Of a stretch of DNA of 64,000 bases, positions 33,463 to 45,114 are shown piece after piece. How positions within the stretch are numbered: position 1 is the first letter of the stretch; every line of letters begins with the position of its first letter. The stretch is from Lolium rigidum (Eukaryota; Streptophyta; Magnoliopsida; Poales; Poaceae): NCBI RefSeq assembly GCF_022539505.1, contig NC_061508.1, positions 342,253,484 to 342,317,483 of the forward strand, read 5' to 3'. The notes beneath the pieces were generated by a model. That model saw nothing but the letters and a program-made list of their open reading frames with translations, was not told the origin of the DNA and ran no database searches. A program made the translations under genes and the position numbers.

Positions 33463-34866
33463 CAACGCATGTAGTAGATCCTCCTCGAAATCCCGCCATC
33501 ACGAAGGCGTGGTGACGGTGGTAGTGGAGATCTCCGTCAGGGCTTCGCCATAAGCGTTGCGGGAGAAGAAGGAGGAGGGACTAGCTAGGGTTTGGGAGAG
33601 GGGGGTGCTTGGGTGCCGGCCTTGGGTGCCCTTTGGTGGTGCGGCTCAAGAGGTAGCCAGCCCCCTCTCTCTCCCCCTCATTATATAGGTGTAACCCCCT
33701 AGGGTTTTCCCAAAATCCGAATAAGAGTCCAACTCAAAACCTTCCATATTGAAACCTAGGGGAAGTGGGACTCCTCCCTTTCCTTCCCCTATGGCCGGCC
33801 ATGATGGTGGAGTCCACCATGGACTCCACCTTCCCCTTTGGTCAGCTGGCTAGGGTTGGTGGAGTCCATCCGGGACTCCACCTTCCATGGTGATTTCTTC
33901 TAGAAGGTTCTAGAACATTCTAGCACCTTCCATAAATGCACCGGATCATTTCCAAACTTGGAAAGTGACTTCCTATATATGAATCTTATTCTCCAGACCA
34001 TTCCGGAACTTCATTCCATATTCCATATCTACTTAAAACGACATCAAACCTTAAGTGTGTCACCCTACAGTTCGAGAACTATGCCGACATGATCGAGACT
34101 CCTCTCTGATCAATAACTAATAGCGGGACCTGGAGATCCATAATAGCTCCCACATATTCAACGATGACTTCGTGATCGAAAGAACCATTCACATAAAATA
34201 ACAATTCCCTTTGTCTCGCGAGATTTTACTTATCCGAAGTTTGATCGTCGGTATCTCCATACCTAGTTCAACCTCGTCACCGATAAGTACTCTTTACTCG
34301 TACCGTGATATGATATCCCTTGTGAATCAGTCACATGCTTGGAAGCTAATTGGATGTCATACCACCGAGAGGGCCCAGAGTATATCTATCCGTCATTAGG
34401 ATGGACAAATCCCACTATTGATACAAGTGCCTCAACCCTATACTTTCGGAACACTTAATGCCACCTTTATAACAACCCATTTACGCAGTAGTGTTTGGTG
34501 TCATCAAAGCATCCATCCGGTGTAGGTGATTAACATGATCTCATGGTCGAAGGATTAAGTTACTATGCATATTAAAGCTTGAAGCATAAAGAACTAAATG
34601 ACTTGATCATATGCTACACTTACTATGGGTGTATGTCCATCACATCATTCACCTAATAATATGATCTTGTTTATTAATAATATCCAATGTTCATGATCAG
34701 GAAACCATGATCATCTATTAATCAACAAGCTAGTTTAACAGGAGGCTTACTAGGGACTCCTTTATGTTTACAAAAAAATTATAGCATGGGATGTAAACAT
34801 TTATCATGAACACTAAGATATAACAATAAACACTTTTATTATTGCATCTTGGGCATATCTCCAACA
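33463..34866 (-). repeat. Older Copia LTR (right part), target of the Gypsy insertion
   Basis: Similar along its length to the Copia LTRs at 4386-6165 and 25006-26793 but clearly more diverged. About 300 bases of the LTR are missing at the left, where the Gypsy element entered. It ends CATATCTCCAACA and is followed by the Copia polypurine tract. Confidence 0.82.
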
Positions 34867-35245
34867 GCCTCCCACTTGCACTAGAGTCAATAATCTAGTT
34901 TACATTTGTAAAGATATAACACCTTGGCCTTCTGGTGCTTATCATGTTTGCTAATGGGAGAGGTTTCAGTCAACGAATCGAACATTCTCAGAAACGTATG
35001 TGTTGTGCAATTCATTCGCGTCTCTACGCATGAATCAATTTTTCAAATGAGTCGGCATTAATCGTATATGTTTGGTCTTCTAGTGGAACCTTAATTCCGC
35101 GGTGTGAAATATGTTACCAATATTGTCACATACAATATAACTTCATAGTTCTGACACTACCGGAACTACACCAAGTTCTCAAAGAACTCCTTGACTTTGT
35201 TTGTAGAATCTGTCACAATATTTAGAACTCATCTAAATCTAGCGT
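34867..35245 (-). other. Truncated interior of the older Copia element
   Basis: Matches 6166-6580 (polypurine tract and decayed pol 3' end). Similarity stops near 35245, where unrelated sequence begins. Confidence 0.7.
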
Positions 35246-35329
35246 GTCCATGCCATCGTTAAATTTATATCGATAAGGTGTTTCTCTTCTTCAGCAGAAA
35301 AGATTGGTGAACATTATATCAGGAACCAG

Positions 35330-36910
35330 GAGTTGGATGAAGATCATCTGCTGGATACTCTTACCGTTCTGAAGCTGAACTGCGGCTTATCGTGTGATTG
35401 TTTGAAGGCAGCGCAGACTGCGCTTGAATGCAACTTCCCGCATTTCTCCCCAAGACTGAGCTTCCCTCGAGGTTTGGCCAACTCCCCAGACACTTCAATG
35501 GACAAAATGATCCAGCTTTGGCGCACCACCAAGCAAGCTTGAAAATTGGAGTCGAAGGCACAATTGCTCTCGTGGCGGCTAGTGGCGAGAAAGTCGACTG
35601 GACCAAAGTTGCTGCTGTCAGGGGTTTGAAGAGCGAGACGTGGCGATCTTTGATAAAGGATGCGAAGTTCTTCTCGAGAAAACTCATTGCTATTCATGAT
35701 CCGAGGTCTTCTGCTTCTGCCAGCACTGCCCAAACGGAGGTCAAGTAGACAAACGTGTACTCTTTTTCTTTGTAGATATTTTCGCCTTTTGTTGCCCTCA
35801 AACATTATGTAAGCGCATTATGAACCATATATTTTGAAAACTCCCTCATGTCATGTACTGTGGCTATGAATGATAAAACTCGCTTTGCTGGATTATTGAT
35901 TTCAACATTTTTTGTTTTCCAGTTGATTTTTGACAACTATACCAGGATTGGATACTCCGATACGTCCCCTGCTGCATCACACTCCACGAAAATGCCTGAA
36001 AATTCTTCTTTGCACGTTTCATCGTGCCCTGATGCTATGAAAGAGGACGTGGCTGATTTGCGACTAAAGCTTCAGTCGATGAAGATCCAAATCATGACTA
36101 CCTTGGAGCAAGCACGAAAATCCTCGGATCGCGAACGAAGTGCTCTTCATCGGGCGCAAGAATCTGTTGAGCTAGAGAAAACTGCGACTTCCAACACCGC
36201 TCGGTCTACTCAACGTGAAAATTACATGTTGGACCTTATGACTGATGCGAGCCAAGACATGACTGGTACGTTATTCCTATCCTCCCGCTCTCTCGTCCTT
36301 CTATATGAGTGTGTGTATTATATTGCCTTTTCCTTTATCTCTCACAGGCGCGTTCGTTGATACTGCTGCTGAGGAACAAAGGGTAAACTTGCGGGTTGAC
36401 AACCTTCTTAGTCTTGCCAAAGCCAACGATATTGATTTTTAGGTGGATGAAACGCGTTGTCGCCGTATTGTTCAATTTCAAGACCGTGCCGCTCAGACCC
36501 GAGAATTTCAAGACCGTGCCACCCAGACCTTGGCCATGGTATAAAATGCCATGTTTCCTCGCAAACGTCAACCCGAGAATGTTGCTCAGCTCATGAACAA
36601 GTTTAAGGATGTGCGCAATATTCACGACTTTGTGAAGGCCCAGATGGTGGCTGGTGCCAAATTTGCCTTGATCTAGCCGAGGATTTACTACCCGAAGATG
36701 AATCTCGACAAGGTCGTGGACGGTGTTCTCCTCAAGAGCTCGAAAAAGAGGATAAATATCGATCAGCATAACACGGCCGTGTCCCCTGTCGCCGAAAAGG
36801 TGATTGTTAAACTCCTTGAAGTAGACTCCTCTTTTTTCAAAAAATACCGATATGATGATTCGACAAAACAGATGCTTGCTGCAAGGGAAAATATAGATAG
36901 ATTGATACAT
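35330..36910 (+). pseudogene. Intron-containing retroelement gag-like protein remnant
   Basis: Coding-like blocks are separated by what look like introns. Block one ends after WRSLIKDAKFFSRKL and DPRSSASAS near 35748. Block two is 35924-36265, with a PAG acceptor before it and a GT donor after; it encodes an acidic coiled coil (DVADLRLKLQSMKIQIM). Block three starts at 36348 after CACAG and continues in phase, with FKDVRNIHDFVKAQM, then a VVDGVLLKSSKKR block and VDSSFFKKYRYDDS. In-frame stops at 36440, 36542 and 36674 kill it. The pattern resembles the C-terminal half of a gag-like ORF common in grass Tat-type Gypsy elements; that assignment is from memory of the family and uncertain. Confidence 0.5.
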
Positions 36911-36962
36911 GCATTCTTATATATTGTTTGATGCGTGAGGTTTGAGCCAAGACGCTATATAT

Positions 36963-38327
36963 ATATAGGTCTTCTATTCTCGAACAGGTTCGAGAATACC
37001 CTTTCTGAACTTCCGGGTATTTCCTAGTGAACTTCTCGACGGAAAAGCAGAATTACATGTTCGTGCAGACAGTATTTAATGATGATGTTCAAACCGCTTA
37101 TCGGATTGATGCATATAATATACCGTTGGATTCGCACGGAAATTTCGCAACTTTTTTGTGTTCATTGTTTTCCCAAATTCTATATTGATTAAAACTAATT
37201 TGAAATATACAAAACAACGTTTTCGCGGATTTCTCTAATTTTGTATAGTTTTGGGGTTCCAATTTTCGAACCGTTTATCAGAATGATGCGTATGATATTC
37301 CGTTGGAAAGGTGCTGACTAGGTGCACCTTTTTCATGAAGAACACTTTTCTAAATTCTTTATAGTTTAAGAGCAGATTTGAAAATACGTGATTACGTTTT
37401 TTGAACTTCTCGGTTTTTCGAACTGTTTTTGGGGCTTATTTCCGAACCACTTATCGGAATGTTCCAAATGATTTTGCGGTGAAAAGATATTGATTAGGCG
37501 AATCTTTTTCATCTTGAATTTTTTTCTAAATTCTAAATTGTTTTAGTTTAATTTCAGAAATACATAAAAGTGAAGATAACGCCGACATAAGAACATTTCG
37601 AAATTGGCTCATCTAGATTGATTAGGTGTGGCATTGCCATATGTTGGAGTATTAGTAGAGTTATATTAGTGCTAATTGTACGTTGAGTTGTCGATTTGCG
37701 CAATCGGTGGTTGTACGGACGATTTCTATGCGTATGATTTCCGTCTAGAAAAACAGAGTGTATGAGGTGCTCGAATATAGAAGTGAACTTCCTTATATCT
37801 GTTAGTGAACTTCCGATCGCGGTATAAAAGTTTCAGGCATGTAATAAAATTATAGCGAACTTCTGTGGATGTGAACTTCTTCTCCCCTGAATCTGAACTT
37901 CGACGGACTTCAATATTGTACAGGGCGAACTTCCGAAACTTTAGTCTAGTTTGAAGTGAACTTCAGAAAATATAACGAACTTCCGTCGCATCTGAACTTC
38001 TCTGGACACAGATCTCAACTTCCCCTTATTTGCATCTGAACTTCCAAACGGACCTCAATGTTGTAAGGTCTGCTATTCTCGAAATTCTCGAACCGGTTCG
38101 AGAATACCCTTTCTGAACTTCCTCCTACACAGAAGTGAACTTCTCGGCGGAACACTAGAATTCTATGTTTCAATGGATAGTGTTTTGAGGCTGATTTGTG
38201 AACCGTTTATCTAAATGATGCATATGATATACCGTTGTAAAAATATGGGAATTTCAAAACTTTCTCGTCAATATTTTTTTTTCCAAATTCTTCACGGTTT
38301 GAAAATAATTTCCAATATACTAAGGTA
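36963..38327 (+). repeat. Array of diverged modules (~175-190 bp) with GAACTTC heptamers, left part
   Basis: A module carrying the phrase AACCG(T/C)TTAT(C/T)(A/G)GAATGATGC...ATACCGTTGGA recurs at about 37091, 37268, 37444 and 38200, at spacings near 177 bases where consecutive. Between modules, GAACTTC occurs dozens of times, often as GTGAACTTC. The palindrome-bearing unit TCTCGAAC(A/C)GGTTCGAGA, followed by ATACCCTTTCTGAACTTCC, appears at 36970 and 38090. No reading frame. Class unknown. Confidence 0.65.
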
Positions 38328-39494
38328 GTGTTTGGATGCTTAGAATTGGGCTCTGAATTGGAGAATCTGGAATTGAGGGCCGAATTCCGCTGCTTGGATG
38401 TGCTGTGTATTGGGTTCTGAAATCACAACCCAATTCCATGCGTACCCCCCGCGGGCCAACTTAACACATCGCTCAATTCAGAGGTCCACAGCTCTGTATT
38501 CGCTCTGAATCGGTCATATTGTCTCTCTCCCGAAAACACGAGTGCGAGGACGAGGACTCGCTCGCCTCCAGTCGTCGCCCTCGCCGGTGAAGGTGTCGCG
38601 CCGGCGCCGCTGGGTAAGCTCCGCCGCCTGCCCTCTCCCCCTCCTCCCCCTCCGCCCGCCTTCCCCTGCCCGCTCGCCGTGCGCCAGTCCTTCGTGCGCC
38701 CCCAGTCGGCCGTCGTGCCAGCCCTCCGTGCGCCCCCAGCCGGCCGCCGTGCCAGCCCTCCGTGCGCCCCCAGCCGGCTGCCGCTGCCAGCCCTTCGTTC
38801 TCCCCCAGCCGGCCGCCCCGTCCCTGCCCATGATGTGCTACCGACGGTCTTCTTCGTGCGCCCCCAGCCGTCCCCATCCGTCGGCGGGTCTCGATTTGGC
38901 CAGCAACACGGCTCCTCTATGGAGGCTTGGGCGCGCGTGTGCTCTGTCTCACTCGATCTAGTCTTACCTGAGAGCGTTGACCTCACCTCGATCTGATATG
39001 TATAATTCTAGTTGTATGATGTTCAATCCCTCAATCTGATCTATAGATCACACTGTAGGCTGCAGCTAGCTGTATATTTTATATTTTATACATTTAAATT
39101 TTGCAGATTCTGAATACAAGAACTAAAATGAGGATAATTATTCACTTTGTGCTATTTGTAAGACATTATGTATCCATTTTGTGCTATTTTTGTCATGTGT
39201 CTTATATTTTCTGGATTATTAACATATTATTGTGTGAAAAATAATATTGAGAAACTTCTGAAATATACTGGTTTATTTTCATTCATATTACAGAGGTTAT
39301 ATTGTTCAAAGTCAAAAATACTCTCATTTCCACACATGTGACATCCAAACATCATTTAGTATTCCATTGAAATCTGAATTCTATAGCTGAATATCACGCG
39401 CATCCAAACATCATTTGTGGTATTGAATTGAATTGGTTGATTTGGTTTTCCATTGCCAATTCAATTCAGAGCCCAATTCATTGTAACCAAACAC
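38328..39494. mobile_element. TIR DNA transposon of unknown superfamily inserted in the module array
   Basis: The left end is GTGTTTGGATGCTTAGAATT and the right end, inverted, is GTGTTTGGTTACAATGAATT. Both continue with GGGCTCTGAATTG, giving a terminal inverted repeat of over 30 bp with mismatches. The array modules continue on both sides. CATCCAAACATCATTT is repeated near the right end. No transposase is seen. The target duplication is not clear. Confidence 0.72.
38520..38990. repeat. GC-rich insert with 34-36 bp tandem repeats (38693-38830)
   Basis: Inside the TIR element is a sharply GC-rich block. The unit CGTGCGCCCCCAGYCGGCYG with a GCCAGCCCTC tail starts at 38693, 38727, 38761 and about 38797, so roughly 3.5 tandem copies. 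Pro/Ala/Arg-rich frames are open on both strands, as expected for GC-rich repeats, and I do not call a gene. Confidence 0.7.
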
Positions 39495-41400
39495 AACATA
39501 AAACTCTATTTCGCGGAATTCACAGTTGTCGTACTGTTTTTTGACTTCTTTTTTCGAAGTTTTTGTCGGATGGATGCATGCACTATACCGTTGCTAAGGT
39601 ATGAAAAATACGCATCTTTTTCGTTCAGATTGTTTTCCCAAAATTTTCACGGTTTAAGAGCAGACTTGAAAATACTCAAATCCGTTTTCGCGAACTTCTC
39701 CAAGTTGGTGCTGTTTTTTGCGCTATTTTCAAACCATTAGTCGGATTGGTGTGTGTGATATACCGTTAGAAACGTGTTGATATTTCGCAAAGTTTTCATA
39801 GTGAACATTTTTCCAAATTATGAACAGTTTGAAAGTAATTTTATATATACTAAAAGTAGTGATGGTCGCCGGCATGCCAACGGTTTGAAATTTACACGCC
39901 TTCATTAGTCGGTTGAGGCGGACCGACATGTTAGAGTGAAATTAGGTCATATTGGTGTCAACTACTCAAGGAGGAGCTCGATCTGGCTAATCGGAGCTCG
40001 TATGGATGGATTTAGTACGTATGATTTCCACCCTGTAAAAATAGAGTATGTGAACGCATCCTACATGCACGTGAACTACGCGGACAGTGTTAGTGAACTT
40101 CCCGTTGCGAATTATGGTATATACGAAACTATTTATTTTTCGAACTCCTATGTAGGGCATCATGTGTGTTAGTGAAAAAAAATCATATATACGAACACAA
40201 CTTTCTCACAAGAAATAATAAACTTCTCGGATAGACTAAACAAACTCCCACGAAATAAAGAGTAAACGCCCCTGTTAATAATGTGTGCTACTAGTTATTT
40301 CTATGAATCAGGTGCATAGAAACAAATCAAACTGCCTGGCAAATAAAATAAAACTTCCATTATCAACTATTTTTTTCGCCCCTGTTGCAGTGAACTTACC
40401 TATGAAAAATGAAATTTATTTATTTAATGCCAAAGCCAAACGAGTGAACCGTCTAATATCAAAGTTGTATATGCCTGCTTCTTTTTTTTGCCAATGCACT
40501 ACACATGCCCAGGTGTACTGACGAAGACACGTGAACTTATACAAATTTTTTATATGGTAATGAACATCTTTTTCACAAAGAAATGTACGGCTCCCTTAGA
40601 TGCATAAGAGTGAACTTCACACAGTTAATGTACAAAAATCATCCACCCCGCAGCACAAACATCAGAAGTGAACATCACGAATAATTTATCTAGCAGATTG
40701 AAATAAAAATCCAAGAAGCAAAAATAGTCTAATATGAAGTATCAGGAGACATGAACTTCACGAATTAGTATCAGTAAACTTCAGTCAGCCTACGCCGTGC
40801 CGCGATGCTCTTGCAACGGACGCCCCCGCGGCGCAACAGTTGGGCTTGACGATGCCATGGACAGGGAGCGACCGGCAAGCCGCGTTCACCACCAGGAAGT
40901 AGTGCAGGGATATGGCACCACGTTTTTGTCCTCGTCTAATGTGGCATCACCTCGTCAGGGTGGTGGCGCTCAAGGATTCCTTGCTGTATATGCACGTAAT
41001 GCTCGGATAATTCGAGTGGACTTCTCCTTTACCTGGCACCAAACTGATAGATTTAGGTGAATGAAACACTTTAAATATTTTGGATTATAATGAACATAGT
41101 TGATTAGCAGTCCATAGATTCATATTATGCATCCAACGTCGCATAAAAACTGTCCAGTGCTCTACGTGTGTCTTGTTGTGAATACACAATGAACATGATA
41201 TAATATTTCAAGAAGTTGACCAACTACATCGAGAAATACAGTGATAAAATATCCAAAAGTTCACAAGAGTGTCAACAAACAACTTATTTCTTCTGTCAAA
41301 AAATAACTATCTTCGCTTCTCCTGAACAGAGACACAACAACAGTGAACTCCACACAATATACATGTGAACTTTTGCTCCAATAACAAAGTGAATTCTATT
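39495..41400 (+). repeat. Array of modules, right part, grading into AT-rich sequence with sparse GAACTTC
   Basis: The same module phrase recurs at about 39558 and 39733 (spacing about 175). GTGAACTT-type words continue to about 41380 at lower density. A GC-richer patch at 40797-41060 has an open frame of 87 codons that I do not recognise and do not call as a gene. Confidence 0.55.
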
Positions 41401-41408
41401 TGTTTTTA

Positions 41409-43140
41409 TCAGCCACACATCAACACATACATCTGCATGAACTGATTTTTTGTATAAAAGTAACTACTGGAGTATTTTTCTGTGACGATATATGGTCCTA
41501 ACCAAGGTGACTCTAGCTTCTCATGGCCATGTTGCTTGAGGCGAAGAACTAAATCCCCGACTTCGAAGGATCTGGGTCGCAATCGGCCACTATGGTAATT
41601 CTTGAGGTTCTGCTGATATATGCTTACTCTGGATAGAGCCACGTCTCTTGCTTCGTCGACTGCATCCACATCATCTTCGAGTCCTCTCTGTGAAGCCTCT
41701 TCCTCATATTCCACGACTCTGGGAGAATTGTGTTCTATTTCTAGCGGGAGTACTGCTTCTGCACCATGAACCAAGAAAAAAGGGATTCTTGAGTTGTTGC
41801 ATTTGGTGTTGTTCGTATACTCCATAGCACGGAGGGTAACTCGTCAACCCAGGTGTGTCTTGCTTTTTTAAGCGGTGCTAACAAACGCTTCTTGATGCCA
41901 TTGCATGTGAGACCGTTTGATTTCTCGACTTGTGCTTTGGTTTGTGGATGTGCTACAGATGCAAACTTTAGCTTGATACCTATACCTTCGTAGTAGTCCT
42001 TGAATTCTCGAGAGGTGAAGTTACTGCCATTATTCGTGTCTATGCTGTGAGGGACACCGAATCGAAAAACTATTCCTTTGATGAAATTTATTGTTGTCGT
42101 TACATTAGCCGAAGTTACTGGTTTTGCTTCAATCCACTTGGTAAATCTGTCGACTGCTACGAGCACATAGACGTGTCCTCCTGGCCAGGACTTATGCAAT
42201 TTCCCACCATAACTAGTTGCCATTGGGCGAAAGTCCATTCCAAATATATTGGCATTAATTCTATCGCATGAGAATGAGGTTTGAATGCGAATCTTCGGCA
42301 AGCATCACATGTACGCACTATTTCCTTCGCATCCTTTATAGCTGACAACTAGTAAAACCTAGCTCGGAAAGTCTTGGCTGCGATTGCTCGACTGCTTGCG
42401 TGGTGGGCACATATCCCTTCATGTATATCCTTTAATATGACTAATCCTTCTTCGGGTGTAACAGACCTCAGCAGTACACCTGATATGCTTCGTTTGTATA
42501 GTTCTCCCTTAACAGTTGTAAACGCCTTAGATCGTCGACTAACTCTTCGTGCTTCCACTAGATCTTCAGGTATTTCTTTTTTCATGATATATGCCAAGTA
42601 TGTTTGCATCCAAGGGATTTGTATCATCATGACCTCCTTTGTTTCTTCCTCTTCATCAGGAATCTGTGATTCTGGGACTGCTGCAGCCCCCGAGGCTTCC
42701 TTGGTTTTATCCTTTTCTTCGACTGCTTCGTTACTGTTCTCTTCTTCGGCTTTGTTGATCCCTTGACGATTTCCTCCCAAAAAACTCCTGGTGGTATGGG
42801 CAGGCATTGTGAGCCAATGTTTGCTAAACCGTCGGCTTCGTCATTGCTGAGTCTTCTCACATGGTTTACTTCACATCCTTCAAAGTTTCTCTCGAGTTCA
42901 TTGTATGCACCTCTATATGCTATCATGCTATCGTTGACTGCATCGCACTTGTTTATCACCTGTTGTACGATCAACTGAGAATCTCGAAAGATTTTGAGGC
43001 GCGTGGCGCCGCACGCCTTTGCCATCTTCATCCCATGGAAAAGAGCTTCGTATCTAGGTGTGAAGTCGAAGGCTCGACGGAGACCTGGATCTAGTCGATT
43101 AGTAGGGTGAGTGTGGTGTTGCAGGGAGCACAATAGCTTG
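41409..43140 (-). pseudogene. Tat-type Gypsy pol remnant: second RNase H, integrase
   Basis: From high to low coordinates the minus strand encodes several blocks. First is an RNase H fold of the extra type seen in Tat elements (YEALFHGMKMAKACGATRLKIF, DSQLIVQQV, NDEADGLANI). Next is an integrase zinc region (LKDIHEGICAHHASSRAIAAK, then CDACRRF). The integrase core follows (VLVAVDRFTKWIEAKPVT, FRFGVPHSI, AHPQTKAQVEKSNG), then a C-terminal block (FFLVHGAEAVLPLEI, RPRSFEVGDLVLR). Pieces lie in three frames. The second catalytic Asp of the core is Asn (TNNGS where TDNG is normal). No LTRs were found for it. Confidence 0.82.
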
Positions 43141-43367
43141 ACTAGCAGAAGCGATTTAACGCTCCACTGGTGGCCCGACAAAATCTGGGAGACTCATGGA
43201 GGATGAGTTCCGCCGCAACCAAGCCTCCATGAACCGCATGGCCGAGGAGCTCCTGTCTCGGGCTGGCAGGGTGTATGGTGAGCTTGATGTAGGCGCCACC
43301 CGAGCCCTGTTGACATGGCCCCATGTCCCCCTGTGGTGTGGTGGCATGGGGATGTCAAAAAGAAATG
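43141..43367. other. Short unassigned segment before the plastid insertion
   Basis: GC-richer sequence with an open frame of 66 codons from 43196 that shows no known motif. It does not match plastid trnI intron, so the plastid insertion starts after it. Confidence 0.35.
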
Positions 43368-44088
43368 GAAGATGCGGATCATCCAAGGCACATTAGCATG
43401 GCGTACTCCTCCTATTTGAATAAGAGCTTGAAACCAAACTTCACTTCACTTCAGGAGGATAGATGGGGTGATTGAGGTGGGATCCCATGTAGATCTAACT
43501 TTCTATTACTTGTGGGATATAGGTTGTCTAGGGATAGTCAACCATGGCTCCTCTCTTCTCGAGAATCCAAACATCCCTTATTAGTGTATGGAGAGCTATC
43601 TCTCGAGCACAGGTTCAGTTTCATCCTCAATGTGAAAATGGAGCGCCTAACAACGCATCTTCATATATCAACAACTACGAGATCACCCCTTCCATACTGG
43701 GGTGACAGAGGGTTCGTACCATTCGAGCCTTTTTCAAGCTTTTCCCACTGGTATGGAGAAAGCATCAATCAATAGGACTTTCCTAATCCTCCCTTACTAT
43801 GAGGGAGAACGTGAAACTATTTTTTTTCAAATATGAGCATATCAGGTTTGGAAAAGGGATCCTAGAGAATCTAGGGTTGGTTTAGGAGGATCTCTTAATG
43901 CCTTCCCTTTGCAACACATCAAAGTTATTTCCCAAGGAATTTCCATGGTAAGAGGGAGAAGGGGGAAGAAGCACACTTGAAGAGCGCAGTACAACGTGGA
44001 GTTGTATGCTGCCTCCAGGAAAGATGAATTGCTGCCAAAAAGGAGTGTTGATTCTCTTCTAATTAGTTGGAGTGATGATTTACTTCAT

Positions 44089-44123
44089 GGGCGAGGTCCC
44101 TGGTTCAAGTCCAGGATGGACCA
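44089..44123 (+). pseudogene. trnI-GAU: tRNA-Ile (GAU) 3' exon remnant, plastid origin
   Basis: GGGCGAGGTCCCTGGTTCAA begins the 3' exon and the T-loop word TTCAAGT is intact. The acceptor end reads GGATGGACCA where plastids have GGATGGCCCA. The 5' exon is absent because the insertion starts within the intron, so no tRNA can form. Confidence 0.88.
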
Positions 44124-44186
44124 GCTGCACCAGGGAATAGAATAGAAGAAGAATCTCACTCTTTCATGCATACTCCACTTTGCGTT

Positions 44187-44224
44187 GGGGGATATAGCTT
44201 ACTTTTTATAGCTCTGCTCTTGCA
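44187..44224 (+). pseudogene. trnA-UGC: tRNA-Ala (UGC) 5' exon remnant, plastid origin
   Basis: GGGGATATAGCT starts the exon and CTCTTGCA with the UGC anticodon ends it. The D-arm is altered (TACTTTTTATAGC in place of the normal D-stem/loop), which would prevent proper folding. Confidence 0.88.
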
Positions 44225-44933
44225 ATTGGGTCATTGTGATTATGGGTTGGCTCTCTTATTGTCCATGCGGTAATGATATTATCTTGTACCTTAACTGGTG
44301 GCTCTTTTTTTAAGTAATGGGGAAGAGAAATGAAACATGCCATGGAAAGACTCTGCTGAGACAAAAGGATGGGTTGTCAAAGAGGTAGAGAAGGTAGGAT
44401 GGCCAGTTGGTCACATCTAATATGGATCGTACATGGACAATAGATGGAGTCGGCGGATGTCCTAGTCTTCCCTCATCTGGGATTCCTAGGGAAGAGGATC
44501 AAGTTGCACCTTTGCGACTAAATTGATGCACCATCTCCCTTCAACACTTTGAGCAAAATGTACCAAAAGGAAGGAAAATCCATGGAACGATCCCATTGTC
44601 TCCACCCCGTAGGAACTACGAGCTCATCGAAAAGACACCTTTGGCGTCCAGGGGTCACATACCGACCATAGAACTTGGTCAATAAGTGTATCACATTATC
44701 CGTCACTCTCTGGTTGCCTAATAAGGGTTGGAGAAGGGCAATCACTTTTTGGTAAAACCATCATTCTTAAGTTTAAGATCAAAGAGTCGAGCAGAAAAAG
44801 GGGAGATTTCACCACCTAGTTGTCCTATAACAGGATTCCCCAGAACCACGATAATCCTTAGAAGGGTTATTGTCTATCGTTGGTCTCTATGGTAGAAACC
44901 GTCGGGGAGGCCTCACAGGAGCTAGTTTACCCT

Positions 44934-44970
44934 ATGCCGGATGTCAGCTATTCGATTCCGCTTATCTCCA
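44934..44970 (+). pseudogene. trnA-UGC: tRNA-Ala (UGC) 3' exon remnant, plastid origin
   Basis: GGATGTCAGC...CCGCTTATCTCCA matches the 3' exon; the T-loop GGTTCGAGT has become CTATTCGAT. It is separated from exon 1 by a shrunken, diverged intron (44225-44933). Confidence 0.88.
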
Positions 44971-45114
44971 GCCAGTGAACTTAGCGGATACTATGATAGC
45001 ACCGAAATTTGCAAATTTAGTACTTAGATCTACGATTTCGCATTCATGGACGTTGTTAAGATCCTTCCATTTAGTAGCACCTTAGGATGCATAGCCTTAA
45101 CTTTAACGACGAGA

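Noticed and set aside
36963..38327. GAACTTC words as heat-shock elements
   Set aside because: Heat-shock elements need GAA and TTC spaced by two bases; here the spacing is one base (GAA-C-TTC).
38423..38996. Long overlapping GC-rich reading frames on both strands (up to 187 codons)
   Set aside because: They arise from a tandem-repeat GC-rich block; all frames are low-complexity Pro/Ala/Arg/Gly with no domain, and they are open on both strands.
40797..41060. 87-codon plus-strand frame in a GC-richer patch
   Set aside because: No recognisable motif, no support from neighbours, and it sits in a repeat region.
44187..44970. Functional split tRNA-Ala gene
   Set aside because: The D-arm is disrupted, the T-loop is altered and the intron is a plastid group II remnant in nuclear DNA.
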